Source of the DNA: an uncultured Ruminococcus sp.
Lineage (GTDB): Bacteria; Bacillota; Clostridia; Monoglobales; Monoglobaceae
Reading direction: 5' to 3'
Assembly: GCA_902760955.1 (NCBI GenBank)
Contig: CACWIG010000012.1
Span: 1-40,439 of the forward strand
DNA length: 40,439 nucleotides
Shown: positions 14,065-21,829 of the stretch, one piece after another
Layout of the letters: each line of letters begins with the position of its first letter
How positions within the stretch are numbered: the first letter of the stretch is position 1
The notes under the pieces: generated by a model
What the model was told of the DNA's origin: nothing
Database searches by the model: none
Seen by the model: the letters and a program-made list of their open reading frames with translations, nothing else
Program-made: the position numbers and the translations under genes

Positions 14065-15462
14065 ATGGGAAAAGTAGGAATTACAGAAACAATATGCCGT
14101 GATGCACATCAGTCATTGATTGCTACAAGAATGACTACGGACGAAATTCTCCCCGCACTTCCTCTTATGGATAAGATTGGTTATCATTCTTTGGAGGTAT
14201 GGGGCGGAGCAACTTTTGATGCTTGTCTTCGTTTCTTGAACGAGGACCCTTGGGAAAGGCTTCGTAAAATAAGAGCCGCCGCTCCCAACACAAAGCTTCA
14301 AATGCTTTTCCGTGGACAGAACATATTGGGATATCGTCATTATGCTGATGATATTGTTGAATACTTTGTTCAGAAGTCTATCGCAAACGGTATTGATATA
14401 CTCAGAATATTTGATGCACTTAATGATGTCCGCAATTTGCAGACGGCAATAAATGCAACCAAGAAGGAAAAAGGTCACGTTCAGGCGGCTATTTCATATA
14501 CAATCAGCCCTGTTCACAACAACGAGTTCTTTGTAAAACTCGCAAAGGAATACGAGGATTGCGGTGCAGATTCTATCTGTATTAAGGATATGGCAGGTCT
14601 TCTTACACCATATAACGCTTACGACCTTGTTACTGCTCTTAAAAAGGCGGTTAAAATTCCTATTCAGTTGCATACTCACTATACAAGCGGTGTTGCTTCT
14701 ATGACATATTTAAAGGCGATAGAAGCAGGAGTTGACGTTGTTGACTGTGCGTTGTCACCCTTGGCATTGGGAACATCTCAGCCACCAACAGAACCGTTGG
14801 TTGCTACTTTAGAGGGTACAGAGTACGACACAGGCATCAGCCTTGACGCTTTGACAGAGATTGCTGATTACTTTAAGCCTCTGCGTGAGAAGTATTTAGA
14901 AAGCGGTCTCCTCAGCACTAAGGTTATGGGTGTTGACATCAATACACTTAAGTATCAGGTCCCTGGCGGTATGCTTTCAAACCTTGTATCACAGCTCAAA
15001 CAGCAGGGCAAGGAGGACAAACTTGAGGAAGTTCTCAAGGAAGTACCGAGAGTTCGTGAGGACTTGGGATATCTTCCGCTCGTTACACCTACCAGCCAGA
15101 TTGTAGGTACTCAGGCTGTTCTTAATGTAATTATGGGCGAACGCTATAAGATGGTTACAAAAGAAACAAAGGGTATCTGCAAAGGCGAATACGGCAGAAC
15201 TCCTGTTCCCATTGATGAGGAATTCAGAAAGAAGATTATCGGCAACGAAGAGGCAATTACCTGCCGTCCTGCTGATTTAATCAAGCCTGAGCTTGAGAAG
15301 CTTAAAAAGGAATGTGCTGAATGGATTGAACAGGACGAGGATGTTTTGTCATACGCTTTGTTTGACCAGGTTGCAGTTAAGTTCTTTGAACAGCGTCGTG
15401 CCGCAAAATATAAAATCGACAATGACTCTGTTAATATGAAGGACAAGATACATTACGTATAA
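14065..15462 (+). CDS. oadA: OadA/5S-type carboxyltransferase lacking a biotin domain
   Basis: This 465-residue TIM-barrel carboxyltransferase acts on pyruvate/oxaloacetate. The metal site is visible: Asp13 in RDAHQS, the carbamylated lysine at Lys174 in CIKDMAG, and His203/His205 in LHTHYTSG. Spacing agrees with the transcarboxylase 5S subunit. Full OadA proteins are near 590 residues and end in a biotinyl domain; this one stops at 465, so it must use the separate carrier made from the same operon. It would pass CO2 between oxaloacetate/pyruvate and carrier biotin. AGGAGG lies before the ATG, and a strong terminator follows 12 bases after the stop. Confidence 0.88.
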   Translation: MGKVGITETICRDAHQSLIATRMTTDEILPALPLMDKIGYHSLEVWGGATFDACLRFLNEDPWERLRKIRAAAPNTKLQMLFRGQNILGYRHYADDIVEYFVQKSIANGIDILRIFDALNDVRNLQTAINATKKEKGHVQAAISYTISPVHNNEFFVKLAKEYEDCGADSICIKDMAGLLTPYNAYDLVTALKKAVKIPIQLHTHYTSGVASMTYLKAIEAGVDVVDCALSPLALGTSQPPTEPLVATLEGTEYDTGISLDALTEIADYFKPLREKYLESGLLSTKVMGVDINTLKYQVPGGMLSNLVSQLKQQGKEDKLEEVLKEVPRVREDLGYLPLVTPTSQIVGTQAVLNVIMGERYKMVTKETKGICKGEYGRTPVPIDEEFRKKIIGNEEAITCRPADLIKPELEKLKKECAEWIEQDEDVLSYALFDQVAVKFFEQRRAAKYKIDNDSVNMKDKIHYV

Positions 15463-15474
15463 TCAAGATATGGC

Positions 15475-15506
15475 AAAAGGCTGAACGAAATGTTCAGCCT
15501 TTTTTG
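15475..15506. terminator. Bidirectional terminator ending the decarboxylase operon
   Basis: The stem AAAAGGCTGAAC/GTTCAGCCTTTT encloses a five-base loop and is followed by more Ts. The A-run on the other arm lets it also serve the convergent amidase gene on the minus strand. Confidence 0.9.
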
Positions 15507-15520
15507 TCGGCAATATTAAC

Positions 15521-16294
15521 TTAATATAATCCGCATCTGTCATTGATGACTAACATTCTCAGCATCTCATCGGTAAGTCCAAGTCCGTCCTCGCCGCCTT
15601 TTAATACCCCCTGGTCAACAAGCTTTTGAATGGTAGGTCTTGCCCACTCGGGCATATTATCATCAATATAGTTATAAATCATCGGATTTTCAAGTTTGTC
15701 AACCTTATCCGACAAATCAGAAATCATTTTCTTTAACTCCTCGTACTGTGACATTGTCAATTCCTCCTCATTGGGTTCAACCCCTAAAATCGCTTTGCAA
15801 AGTGCAGAGGCAATGGCTTCTGCTCCTATTTTTTGATATAACTCCGCATCAGTTTTACTGTCTACAAAGCAAACCTCCAGCAAACAAGAGGGTGCTTTAG
15901 TATGCCTTATCACATATAGATGTGAGCCATTTTTAATACCTCTGTTTTTAAAACCAAGGCTGTTTAATGCTGTCAACATTTTACCTGCATACGCCTTGCT
16001 CTCTCCGCCGTAAGTGTAAGCCTCGGCACCGACACCGCCGCCTGAGTTGAAGTGAATTGAAATAAAAGTATCAAGGGGTTGAGCATTTGCAAGTCTGCAT
16101 ATCTCAGCAAGATTTTCACTGACTGATGCCGCTCTGTCATTGGTGCAATTTACTACCTCACAGCCTGCATTTCTCAGCATCTTCATAAGAGCATTACCCA
16201 CAGCTCGTGTTTCGTTGCTCTCGTCCAAATACCCATAGGCACCACTGCCTATTGTTCCGCTTATGGTATGACCGCAATTAATTCCTATAACCAT
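15521..16294 (-). CDS. N-acetylmuramoyl-L-alanine amidase, endolysin-like
   Basis: This 257-residue Amidase_3 enzyme cleaves the bond between MurNAc and L-Ala in peptidoglycan. The zinc ligands are visible as INCGH (His9), Glu28 and SIHFNS, with the catalytic glutamate in CLLEVCF. Residues 1-170 form the catalytic domain. A charged helical linker (about 172-205) leads to a C-terminal segment (PEWARPTIQKLVDQGVLKG) that resembles SLH-type wall-binding motifs of clostridial phage lysins. There is no signal peptide, as expected for an endolysin that needs a holin. It is the last gene of a three-gene lysis cassette; GGAGG sits 7 bases before the ATG. Confidence 0.85.
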   Translation of the reverse strand: MVIGINCGHTISGTIGSGAYGYLDESNETRAVGNALMKMLRNAGCEVVNCTNDRAASVSENLAEICRLANAQPLDTFISIHFNSGGGVGAEAYTYGGESKAYAGKMLTALNSLGFKNRGIKNGSHLYVIRHTKAPSCLLEVCFVDSKTDAELYQKIGAEAIASALCKAILGVEPNEEELTMSQYEELKKMISDLSDKVDKLENPMIYNYIDDNMPEWARPTIQKLVDQGVLKGGEDGLGLTDEMLRMLVINDRCGLY

Positions 16295-16299
16295 AATCC

Positions 16300-16566
16300 T
16301 TAATCCTCCTTTGCGCTATCAAGCTTAGCTTTCATAGTCTTCTCTTCCCTCAACATCATATCAGCCTCAATAGCTTCTTTGGTAAAAGAATTATTCTTCC
16401 ACCACGCAACAACAGTTGTCACTGCCGTAAAAAGCATACTCACAAACTGATAGATATCATCTTCTGCAAACGGAATTGTTCCCTTGCCGAACAAAATCAA
16501 AAATTGGTTTATCAACGCAAGTGCAAGGCATACCGTTCTCCCTATTGTTCCTGCTGAAATTTTCAC
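16300..16566 (-). CDS. Phage-type holin (phi LC3 family)
   Basis: This 88-residue protein has two hydrophobic segments (about 8-26 and 36-56) followed by WWKNNSFTKEAIEAD, a hallmark of phi LC3-type holins. Holins form pores that let the lysin reach the wall. The start is GTG, supported by an excellent AAAGGAGGTGAT site upstream. It lies 5 bases before the amidase, whose ribosome site overlaps the holin's 3' end, so the two are co-translated. No structural phage genes are near. Confidence 0.85.
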   Translation of the reverse strand: MKISAGTIGRTVCLALALINQFLILFGKGTIPFAEDDIYQFVSMLFTAVTTVVAWWKNNSFTKEAIEADMMLREEKTMKAKLDSAKED

Positions 16567-16593
16567 GCTATCACCTCCTTTGTTTTGGGGAAA

Positions 16594-16857
16594 TCATTTT
16601 ACTAAAAAACTTATTGCCGCAGCAATGATTGCAGTGATAACCGCACTGATAATCATATCATAACGATTTGCAGGCTTTGATTCCAGAGCGCTTACACGCT
16701 CAATAAATTCGTTTAAATCTCGGCGGATATACTTCATCTCAACCAGCAGTTCGGTTATACACTTGCCGTTGTCCGCAACCGAATCAATTCTGTGGTGCGC
16801 AGATTTTAACGATTGCTCGGCAGATGTCATTCTTTCATAAATCTCTTGTTCGTTCAT
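16594..16857 (-). CDS. XhlA-like holin-associated membrane protein
   Basis: This 87-residue protein has a helical, probably coiled-coil N-terminal part (about 1-60, heptad-like ERVSALES) and one C-terminal membrane segment (about 68-86). Size, layout and position before a holin and an amidase match the hemolysin XhlA family, which in PBSX-type phages works with XhlB and XlyA in lysis. AAAGGAAG precedes the ATG. The call rests on architecture and context. Confidence 0.7.
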   Translation of the reverse strand: MNEQEIYERMTSAEQSLKSAHHRIDSVADNGKCITELLVEMKYIRRDLNEFIERVSALESKPANRYDMIISAVITAIIAAAISFLVK

Positions 16858-16988
16858 TGCGTATCTGTTCTTCCTTTCATACTGCGTCAGTAAAATTTAT
16901 TTCCTCCTGCTACTATAATATATAAAAGTATAAAGTGCCGTGCAGTGCCATATAAAAATAAACAAAGTAAGTGAACCGAACAAAAATA

Positions 16989-17075
16989 CCCTCCTTACGT
17001 AAAGGAGGGTGGCACGCAAAGCGTGACGGAAGGATCGGCGATATACCAACATTTGTATAACACATTATCCGTTGG
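16989..17075 (-). repeat. ~86-bp compound element, copy 2 (inverted)
   Basis: Read on the minus strand this matches 4995-5080 along its length, including GTTGGTATATCGCCGATCC and the CCCTCCTTTACG/AAGGAGGG arms. It is in inverted orientation relative to copy 1. Confidence 0.75.
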
Positions 17076-17125
17076 CAAACATCACAAACGGGCGATTCGT
17101 GAATCGCCCGTTTGTGATGTTTGCC
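17074..17125. repeat. 52-bp near-perfect palindrome
   Basis: Two 25-base arms are exact reverse complements around a central GT. The core is the type A sequence GGGCGATTC/GAATCGCCC, and both arms carry the ACAAAC/GTTTGT tail. It therefore looks like two type A tails joined head to head. Confidence 0.9.
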
Positions 17126-17152
17126 ATTTCGTATGTAATTAAATCGGATATT

Positions 17153-17176
17153 GTAGGGCAGGGGCTTGCTCCTGCC
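17153..17176 (+). repeat. GTAGGG-headed palindrome, type B
   Basis: It reads GTAGGGCAGGGGCTTGCTCC then TGCC. It is the same type as 5118 and 29685. Confidence 0.85.
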
Positions 17177-17228
17177 GACATGTGTACAATAAACTATCCG
17201 TTGGCGAATTTACATAAACCATCACGAT

Positions 17229-17254
17229 GTAGGGGACGGCGTCCTCGACGTCCC
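17229..17254 (+). repeat. GTAGGG-headed palindrome, type C
   Basis: It is identical in its 26 bases to the copies at 5221, 5279 and 29500. Confidence 0.85.
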
Positions 17255-17304
17255 GCAAACATACCAACAAATAAATCACGTGTTGCAGTATATAGCTATC
17301 GCTG

Positions 17305-17396
17305 ACAAACGGGCGATTCGTGAATCGCCCCTACAAATGCACAAGACGAGCCTATTGCCGACACTTACAAAAGGGCGATTTGTAAATCGCCCCTAC
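17305..17396 (-). repeat. Two type A palindromes in reverse orientation
   Basis: The copy at 17305-17334 has the standard core and ends in CCCCTAC. The copy at 17373-17396 has the core GGGCGATTTGTAAATCGCCC, where both arms have changed together and still pair. Confidence 0.85.
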
Positions 17397-17402
17397 AATA
17401 CG

Positions 17403-17432
17403 AAAGGGAACCTCATCAGAGAGGTTCCCTTT
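17403..17432 (-). terminator. Terminator downstream of the ABC exporter operon
   Basis: A 12-bp perfect stem (AAAGGGAACCTC/GAGGTTCCCTTT) with a six-base loop lies 10 bases past the exporter's stop codon on the minus strand. The T-run is short. Confidence 0.7.
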
Positions 17433-17442
17433 GCAATTAATT

Positions 17443-19347
17443 TTATTCAAGCTCAAATGCGCCTGTGTATAACTGATAATACATACCTTTTTCGTCAATC
17501 AGCATTTGATGTGTTCCGCGTTCTATTATACTTCCCTTTTCAAGAACCATAATAACGTCAGAATTTTTAACTGTTGAGAGTCTGTGTGCGATTACAAACA
17601 CAGTTCTGCCTTCCATCAGTTTATCCATTCCCTTTTGAACTATCGCCTCAGTTCTTGTGTCAATAGATGAGGTAGCCTCATCTAAAATCATAACAGGCGG
17701 GTCGGCAACAGCCGCACGGGCAATTGCGATAAGCTGTCTTTGACCTTGGGAAAGATTTGAACCATTATTATTAAGCTGTGTATCATACCCGTCAGGCAAT
17801 CTGGTGATAAAGTCGTCAGCACCTGCGAATTTTGCCGCCTCAAAACATTCTTCATCAGTTGCGTCAAGTCTGCCGTATCTGATGTTGTCGAGAACTGTTC
17901 CCGTAAACAGATTGGTCTCCTGCAAAACAATTCCCAAAGAGCTTCTTAAATCAGACTTCTTTATCTTGTTTATATTTATTCCGTCATACCTTATCTTTCC
18001 GTCACTGATGTCATAAAATCTGTTGATAAGATTAGTGATGGTGGTCTTACCTGCACCTGTTGCACCAACAAACGCAACCTTTTGTCCGGGTTCAGCATAC
18101 AGAGTGACATTGTGCAGTACCTTTTTGTTTTCTTTATAGCCAAAGTCAACGTCCACCATACGAACATCACCTTTAAGCTGAGTGTATGTTATACTTCCGT
18201 CACTATGGGGATGTTTCCACGCCCACATACCTGTATGTTCTTTTGTTTCGACTATGTTTCCGTCAGAACCAAGTTTTGCATTGACGAGGGTAACATATCC
18301 GTCATCTTCCTCGGGTATTTCGTCCATAAGTTCAAACAGACGTTCAGCACCTGCCATTGCCATTACTATAGAATTTATCTGTTGTGTGCATTGATTTACG
18401 TTTCCTGTGAACTGACGTGTCATATTAAGGAAGGTAACAGCGGTCGCAATGGAGAAAACAGGGTCCATAGACAAGCCGACATTTCTGATATTCAGCAAAT
18501 AGAACACACCTCCTGCGACAGCCATAATTACATATAATACGTTACCTATATTCATAATTATAGGACCTAAAGCGTTTGCATAGGCATGTGCCTTAAAGCT
18601 GTCATTGAACAGAGCATTGTTGAGTTTGTCAAAGTCCTTTTTTGACTCTTCTTCACGGCAGAAAACCTTGACAACCTTTTGTCCGTTCATCATTTCCTGA
18701 ATGTATCCCTCTGTCACACCGAGGGATTTCTGCTGTCTGATAAAGAACTTAGAAGAGCCACCGCCCAGCTTTTTGGATACAAATATCATTGCTACAACGC
18801 CCAGAGTCAAAATCAACGTCATCCATATTGACAGGTACAGCATATAGCAAAAGACACAAATAACGATAGTACCTGCACGCAGAACAGATGGGATTGCTTG
18901 AGATATGAGCTGTCTTAATGTGTCTATATCGTTGGTATAATGGCTCATTATATCGCCGTGCTTGTGAGTGTCAAAATACTTAATCGGCAAATTCTGCATT
19001 CCGCTAAACATTTTGTTTCTGAACTTTGCGAGAGCTCCCTGAGTGATAATAGCAGTAAGCTGTGTGTGTACTATGGTGGCAATCAAGCTCACCGCGTAGA
19101 TGGAAGCCAGCAAAATCATCATAGGAATTATTGTCTTTGATGCTTCATTCCAATTTGAAGTGTCACTCCACTTAGATATGACTTCTATTACATTTTTAAT
19201 AAATATGTCAGGTATTAGTGCCGCTGCAGAAGCAATTAATATACATACCAAGGTGACAGGCAGAAGAACGGGATAAAACTCAAACAGCATCTTGCCTACT
19301 CTTTTTAATGTTTTGGGGTTTGCTTTTCTCTTTTGATTTTTATTCAT
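17443..19347 (-). CDS. ABC exporter half-transporter with consensus ATP site motifs
   Basis: This protein of about 634 residues is a six-helix membrane domain fused to an ATPase. Walker A GATGAGKTT, Walker B VMILDEATSS (catalytic Glu present) and the H-loop IAHRLS are intact. Its signature is LSQGQ instead of LSGGQ. The partner upstream has the opposite set of changes, the known pattern of heterodimeric exporters such as TM287/288 and BmrC/BmrD. I chose the ATG ending at 19347: GGAGG lies 8 bases upstream, and the codon overlaps the partner's stop (ATGAATAA). An in-frame ATG at 19353 is too close to the ribosome site. Substrate unknown; a MarR regulator heads the operon, which suggests toxic compound or drug export. 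Confidence 0.88.
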   Translation of the reverse strand: MNKNQKRKANPKTLKRVGKMLFEFYPVLLPVTLVCILIASAAALIPDIFIKNVIEVISKWSDTSNWNEASKTIIPMMILLASIYAVSLIATIVHTQLTAIITQGALAKFRNKMFSGMQNLPIKYFDTHKHGDIMSHYTNDIDTLRQLISQAIPSVLRAGTIVICVFCYMLYLSIWMTLILTLGVVAMIFVSKKLGGGSSKFFIRQQKSLGVTEGYIQEMMNGQKVVKVFCREEESKKDFDKLNNALFNDSFKAHAYANALGPIIMNIGNVLYVIMAVAGGVFYLLNIRNVGLSMDPVFSIATAVTFLNMTRQFTGNVNQCTQQINSIVMAMAGAERLFELMDEIPEEDDGYVTLVNAKLGSDGNIVETKEHTGMWAWKHPHSDGSITYTQLKGDVRMVDVDFGYKENKKVLHNVTLYAEPGQKVAFVGATGAGKTTITNLINRFYDISDGKIRYDGININKIKKSDLRSSLGIVLQETNLFTGTVLDNIRYGRLDATDEECFEAAKFAGADDFITRLPDGYDTQLNNNGSNLSQGQRQLIAIARAAVADPPVMILDEATSSIDTRTEAIVQKGMDKLMEGRTVFVIAHRLSTVKNSDVIMVLEKGSIIERGTHQMLIDEKGMYYQLYTGAFELE

Positions 19348-21079
19348 TGTCATCCCCTCCGTTCGTCTGTTGTTCATATATCTCACGATAAATCTCAGAG
19401 CTTTCAAGCAATTCTGCGTGAGTGCCTATGTCCGAAATCTCGCCGTTATTCATAATAATTATCATATCTGCATCTTGCACTGACGAAATTCTCTGTGCAA
19501 TTATAATTTTTGTTGTTTCAGGTATGTACGACTTAAAGCCTGCTCTTATCATAGCATCTGTCTTTGTGTCAACCGCACTTGTGGAGTCGTCAAGAATTAA
19601 TATTTTAGGCTTTTTAAGCAATGCTCTTGCAATACACAACCTCTGCTTCTGTCCGCCCGATACGTTGGTTCCGCCTTGTTCTATCTTGGTGTCATACTTA
19701 TCGGGGAAGGTTTCTATAAACTCGTCAGCACAAGCAAGACGGCAAGCCTCTTTAAGCTCTTCATCTGTTGCATTCTCGTTACCCCAACGCAGATTATCGG
19801 CAATGGTGCCTGAGAATAACAAATTTTTCTGCAATACCATTGCAACCGCGTCACGCAGAGATTTGATGTCATAGTCTTTGACATCTATGCCACCGACTTT
19901 AACCGTACCATCTGTCGTATCATATAATCTTGGTATCAACTGAACAAGTGAGGACTTACTTGAGCCTGTTCCACCGATAATGCCAACAGTCATACCTGAT
20001 TTGATATGTAAATCAATGTCAGCCAAGGCATATCTTTTTGCCTTTTTGTTATACTTAAAGTTGACGTTATCAAAATCAATTGAGCCATCTTTAACTGATG
20101 TAACAGGTTTATCCGCTATTTTAAGGGAAGGTTCTTCGGCTAACACTTCGTAGATACGCTTCATTGACTCTGCCGAAATAGTAATCATAACATAAACCAT
20201 TGACAGCATCATCAGACTCATCAAAATCTGAACGCCGTATGTCAACATTGCAGAGATTTGTCCTACACCTATATTGTTTAAGTGAAGTATTGCCATTTTA
20301 GAGCCGATAAGCAGAATAAATACTGAGTTAAAGTTCATACAAAGCTGCATAAGGGGATTGTTTAATGCAACAATTCTCTCAGCTCTTGTAAATTCATTGC
20401 ATATCTCGCTGGAGGCTTTTTGGAACTTCTCTTTTTCATATTCTTCACGTGAAAAGCCCTTTACAACACGCATACCTCTGACATTTTCTTCTATTGATTC
20501 GTTCAATCGGTCATACTTTTTGAACACTCTTTGAAAAGCAGGCATAGCCTTTCTGCTGACCATAAGAAGACCGAATACTAAAACAGGCACAACAATAACA
20601 AATGCAGATGCCAGCGCACCGCCCATTATATATGCCATAATTATAGAAAATATCAGCATCAATGGACATCTCAGGGCTGTTCTGATAAGCATCATAAATG
20701 CCATTTGAACATTGGTAACATCTGTTGTCATACGTGTAACAAGTGATGACGAAGAAAATCTATCAATGTTCTCAAATGTAAATTTTTGTATGCGATAGAA
20801 CATATCTTTGCGCATATTTTTGGCAAATCCTGCGGCAGCCTTTGAACAAGTTGCGGCGGCAAGGCCTCCGCACGCCAATGATAAAAGTGCCATAACAACC
20901 AATATTCCGCCTGTTTTAAAAATCTCATTCATTTCTATTCCTGATTGTATGCTGTTGACCAAATCAGCAGTTATAAACGGAATAAGTGTTTCCACAATTG
21001 CTTCGCCAACGATAAAAAGCAATGTTAAAATCGTTGCTGTTTTATACTCTTTTATACAACCTGCAAGCTTTTTTATCAT
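19340..21079 (-). CDS. ABC exporter half-transporter with degenerate ATP site
   Basis: This 579-residue membrane-ATPase fusion pairs with the next gene. Walker A reads GGTGSSKSS and its signature VSGGQ is intact. The Walker B end is LILDDSTS, with Asp in place of the catalytic Glu, and the H-loop has Gln (IIAQRIS) instead of His. Its own Walker site is thus degenerate, while its signature completes the active site of the partner. Six hydrophobic segments fill residues 15-300. It lies 30 bases after the MarR gene and overlaps the next gene by 8 bases. The fold is certain, the substrate is not. Confidence 0.88.
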   Translation of the reverse strand: MIKKLAGCIKEYKTATILTLLFIVGEAIVETLIPFITADLVNSIQSGIEMNEIFKTGGILVVMALLSLACGGLAAATCSKAAAGFAKNMRKDMFYRIQKFTFENIDRFSSSSLVTRMTTDVTNVQMAFMMLIRTALRCPLMLIFSIIMAYIMGGALASAFVIVVPVLVFGLLMVSRKAMPAFQRVFKKYDRLNESIEENVRGMRVVKGFSREEYEKEKFQKASSEICNEFTRAERIVALNNPLMQLCMNFNSVFILLIGSKMAILHLNNIGVGQISAMLTYGVQILMSLMMLSMVYVMITISAESMKRIYEVLAEEPSLKIADKPVTSVKDGSIDFDNVNFKYNKKAKRYALADIDLHIKSGMTVGIIGGTGSSKSSLVQLIPRLYDTTDGTVKVGGIDVKDYDIKSLRDAVAMVLQKNLLFSGTIADNLRWGNENATDEELKEACRLACADEFIETFPDKYDTKIEQGGTNVSGGQKQRLCIARALLKKPKILILDDSTSAVDTKTDAMIRAGFKSYIPETTKIIIAQRISSVQDADMIIIMNNGEISDIGTHAELLESSEIYREIYEQQTNGGDDNE

Positions 21080-21109
21080 ATATTCACATCCTTTTATAAT
21101 ATTTTAGTT

Positions 21110-21634
21110 TTACTTAGCAACTCTGTGCCTCGTATGGTGTCGTGAAGATGCTTCGTGAGGAATTTTGTGCCTTTTATGATGTCGAACATAAGTTTCGCAA
21201 GGCATTTTATTAAATATATTGTGTATGGTCAAGAGCGCCTCCCCAAAGTTTTCTTTGTCGTTTTCTTCCATACTGTCAAACATAGTTTTGTAATATATGG
21301 CATCTTCATCTAAAAATTTGTCAATGTAATCAATTGCCTCTTTTGTGATTTTAAGTTTAATTATTCTTCTGTCATCAGGGTCGGGGACACGCTCGACAAA
21401 CTTACATTCTATAAGCTTGTTCACCATCTTTGTCATTTGCTGTTTGGGCATCTTGGTAATATTTGCAAGTTCTGTCATAGATATCTCGTTGTTATTCATA
21501 CGCAGAGTTTGAATACAATAATACATTTCCAAGCTCACTCCCTCATCCAGCAATTGCTTAAAAGGCTTGGCAATTCTGTAATGCCATTGGGGAAGTGTGG
21601 CAAGTAACAGTTCCTGAATTTGACTTGTTGTCAT
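21110..21634 (-). CDS. MarR-family regulator with His-rich C-terminal tail
   Basis: This 174-residue winged-helix protein has the MarR layout: a dimerisation helix (about 5-40), the helix-turn-helix ISMTELANITKMPKQQMTKM (51-70), and the wing with DPDDRRIIKLKIT, the DxRxx signature. It probably represses the ABC exporter genes immediately downstream and its own promoter. After the normal end (about residue 150) there is an unusual basic tail of about 24 residues with repeated RHHKRH/RHHTRH motifs, which could bind metal or nucleic acid. AAGGTGGTG precedes the ATG. A good promoter and two TATGACA-type direct repeats lie upstream. Confidence 0.85.
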   Translation of the reverse strand: MTTSQIQELLLATLPQWHYRIAKPFKQLLDEGVSLEMYYCIQTLRMNNNEISMTELANITKMPKQQMTKMVNKLIECKFVERVPDPDDRRIIKLKITKEAIDYIDKFLDEDAIYYKTMFDSMEENDKENFGEALLTIHNIFNKMPCETYVRHHKRHKIPHEASSRHHTRHRVAK

Positions 21635-21654
21635 TTTTTCACCACCTTAAAAAC

Positions 21655-21692
21655 TATTGTCATAAAATAATAGCATTTTGTTTACTGTCATA
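21655..21692 (-). promoter_or_regulatory. Candidate MarR operator (direct repeats)
   Basis: On the minus strand TATGACAGTA (21683-21692) and TATGACAATA (21655-21664) repeat with a 28-base period between the -10 box and the ribosome site. This is where a self-repressing MarR protein would bind. Confidence 0.4.
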
Positions 21693-21694
21693 TT

Positions 21695-21722
21695 ATTATA
21701 ACATATTATATTTTAAAGTCAA
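21695..21722 (-). promoter_or_regulatory. Promoter of the marR-ABC exporter operon
   Basis: On the minus strand TTGACT (21717-21722) and TATAAT (21695-21700) are 16 bases apart, about 60 bases before the marR start. Confidence 0.7.
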
Positions 21723-21790
21723 TGAACATTTTATGAACAATTTAATTGAAATTAGCTTTTCTCTTTTAGGCTCCCTTGCTTAAATGAATA

Positions 21791-21816
21791 GAGGATTGAC
21801 ATTTGCGTCAATCCTC
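21791..21816 (-). terminator. Hairpin downstream of the aminotransferase gene
   Basis: A perfect 10-bp stem GAGGATTGAC/GTCAATCCTC with a six-base loop lies 13 bases past the aminotransferase stop. The following T-run is weak. Confidence 0.6.
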
Positions 21817-21829
21817 TTTGGATATTTAA

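Larger units (their letters stand above)
16858..17442. other. Repeat-rich intergenic block, no gene
   Basis: This 585-bp stretch holds no supported gene. It contains the presumed promoter region of the lysis cassette at its left edge (AT-rich TATATTATAG near 16915-16925 on the minus strand), then a run of palindromic repeats (16989 to 17396) and a terminator at 17403-17432. Short frames in it are translations of repeats. Confidence 0.8.

Noticed and set aside
15521..16857. Complete prophage
   Set aside because: Only the three lysis genes are present; no head, tail, packaging or integration genes appear on either side.
16832..16880. Eight-codon leader peptide overlapping the XhlA-like start by ATGA
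   Set aside because: The only good GGAGG lies about 22 bases upstream of its ATG, too far to support translation.
17072..17552. Two plus-strand frames across the second repeat block
   Set aside because: They translate the repeats and run into the antisense of the ABC exporter gene; no start signals.
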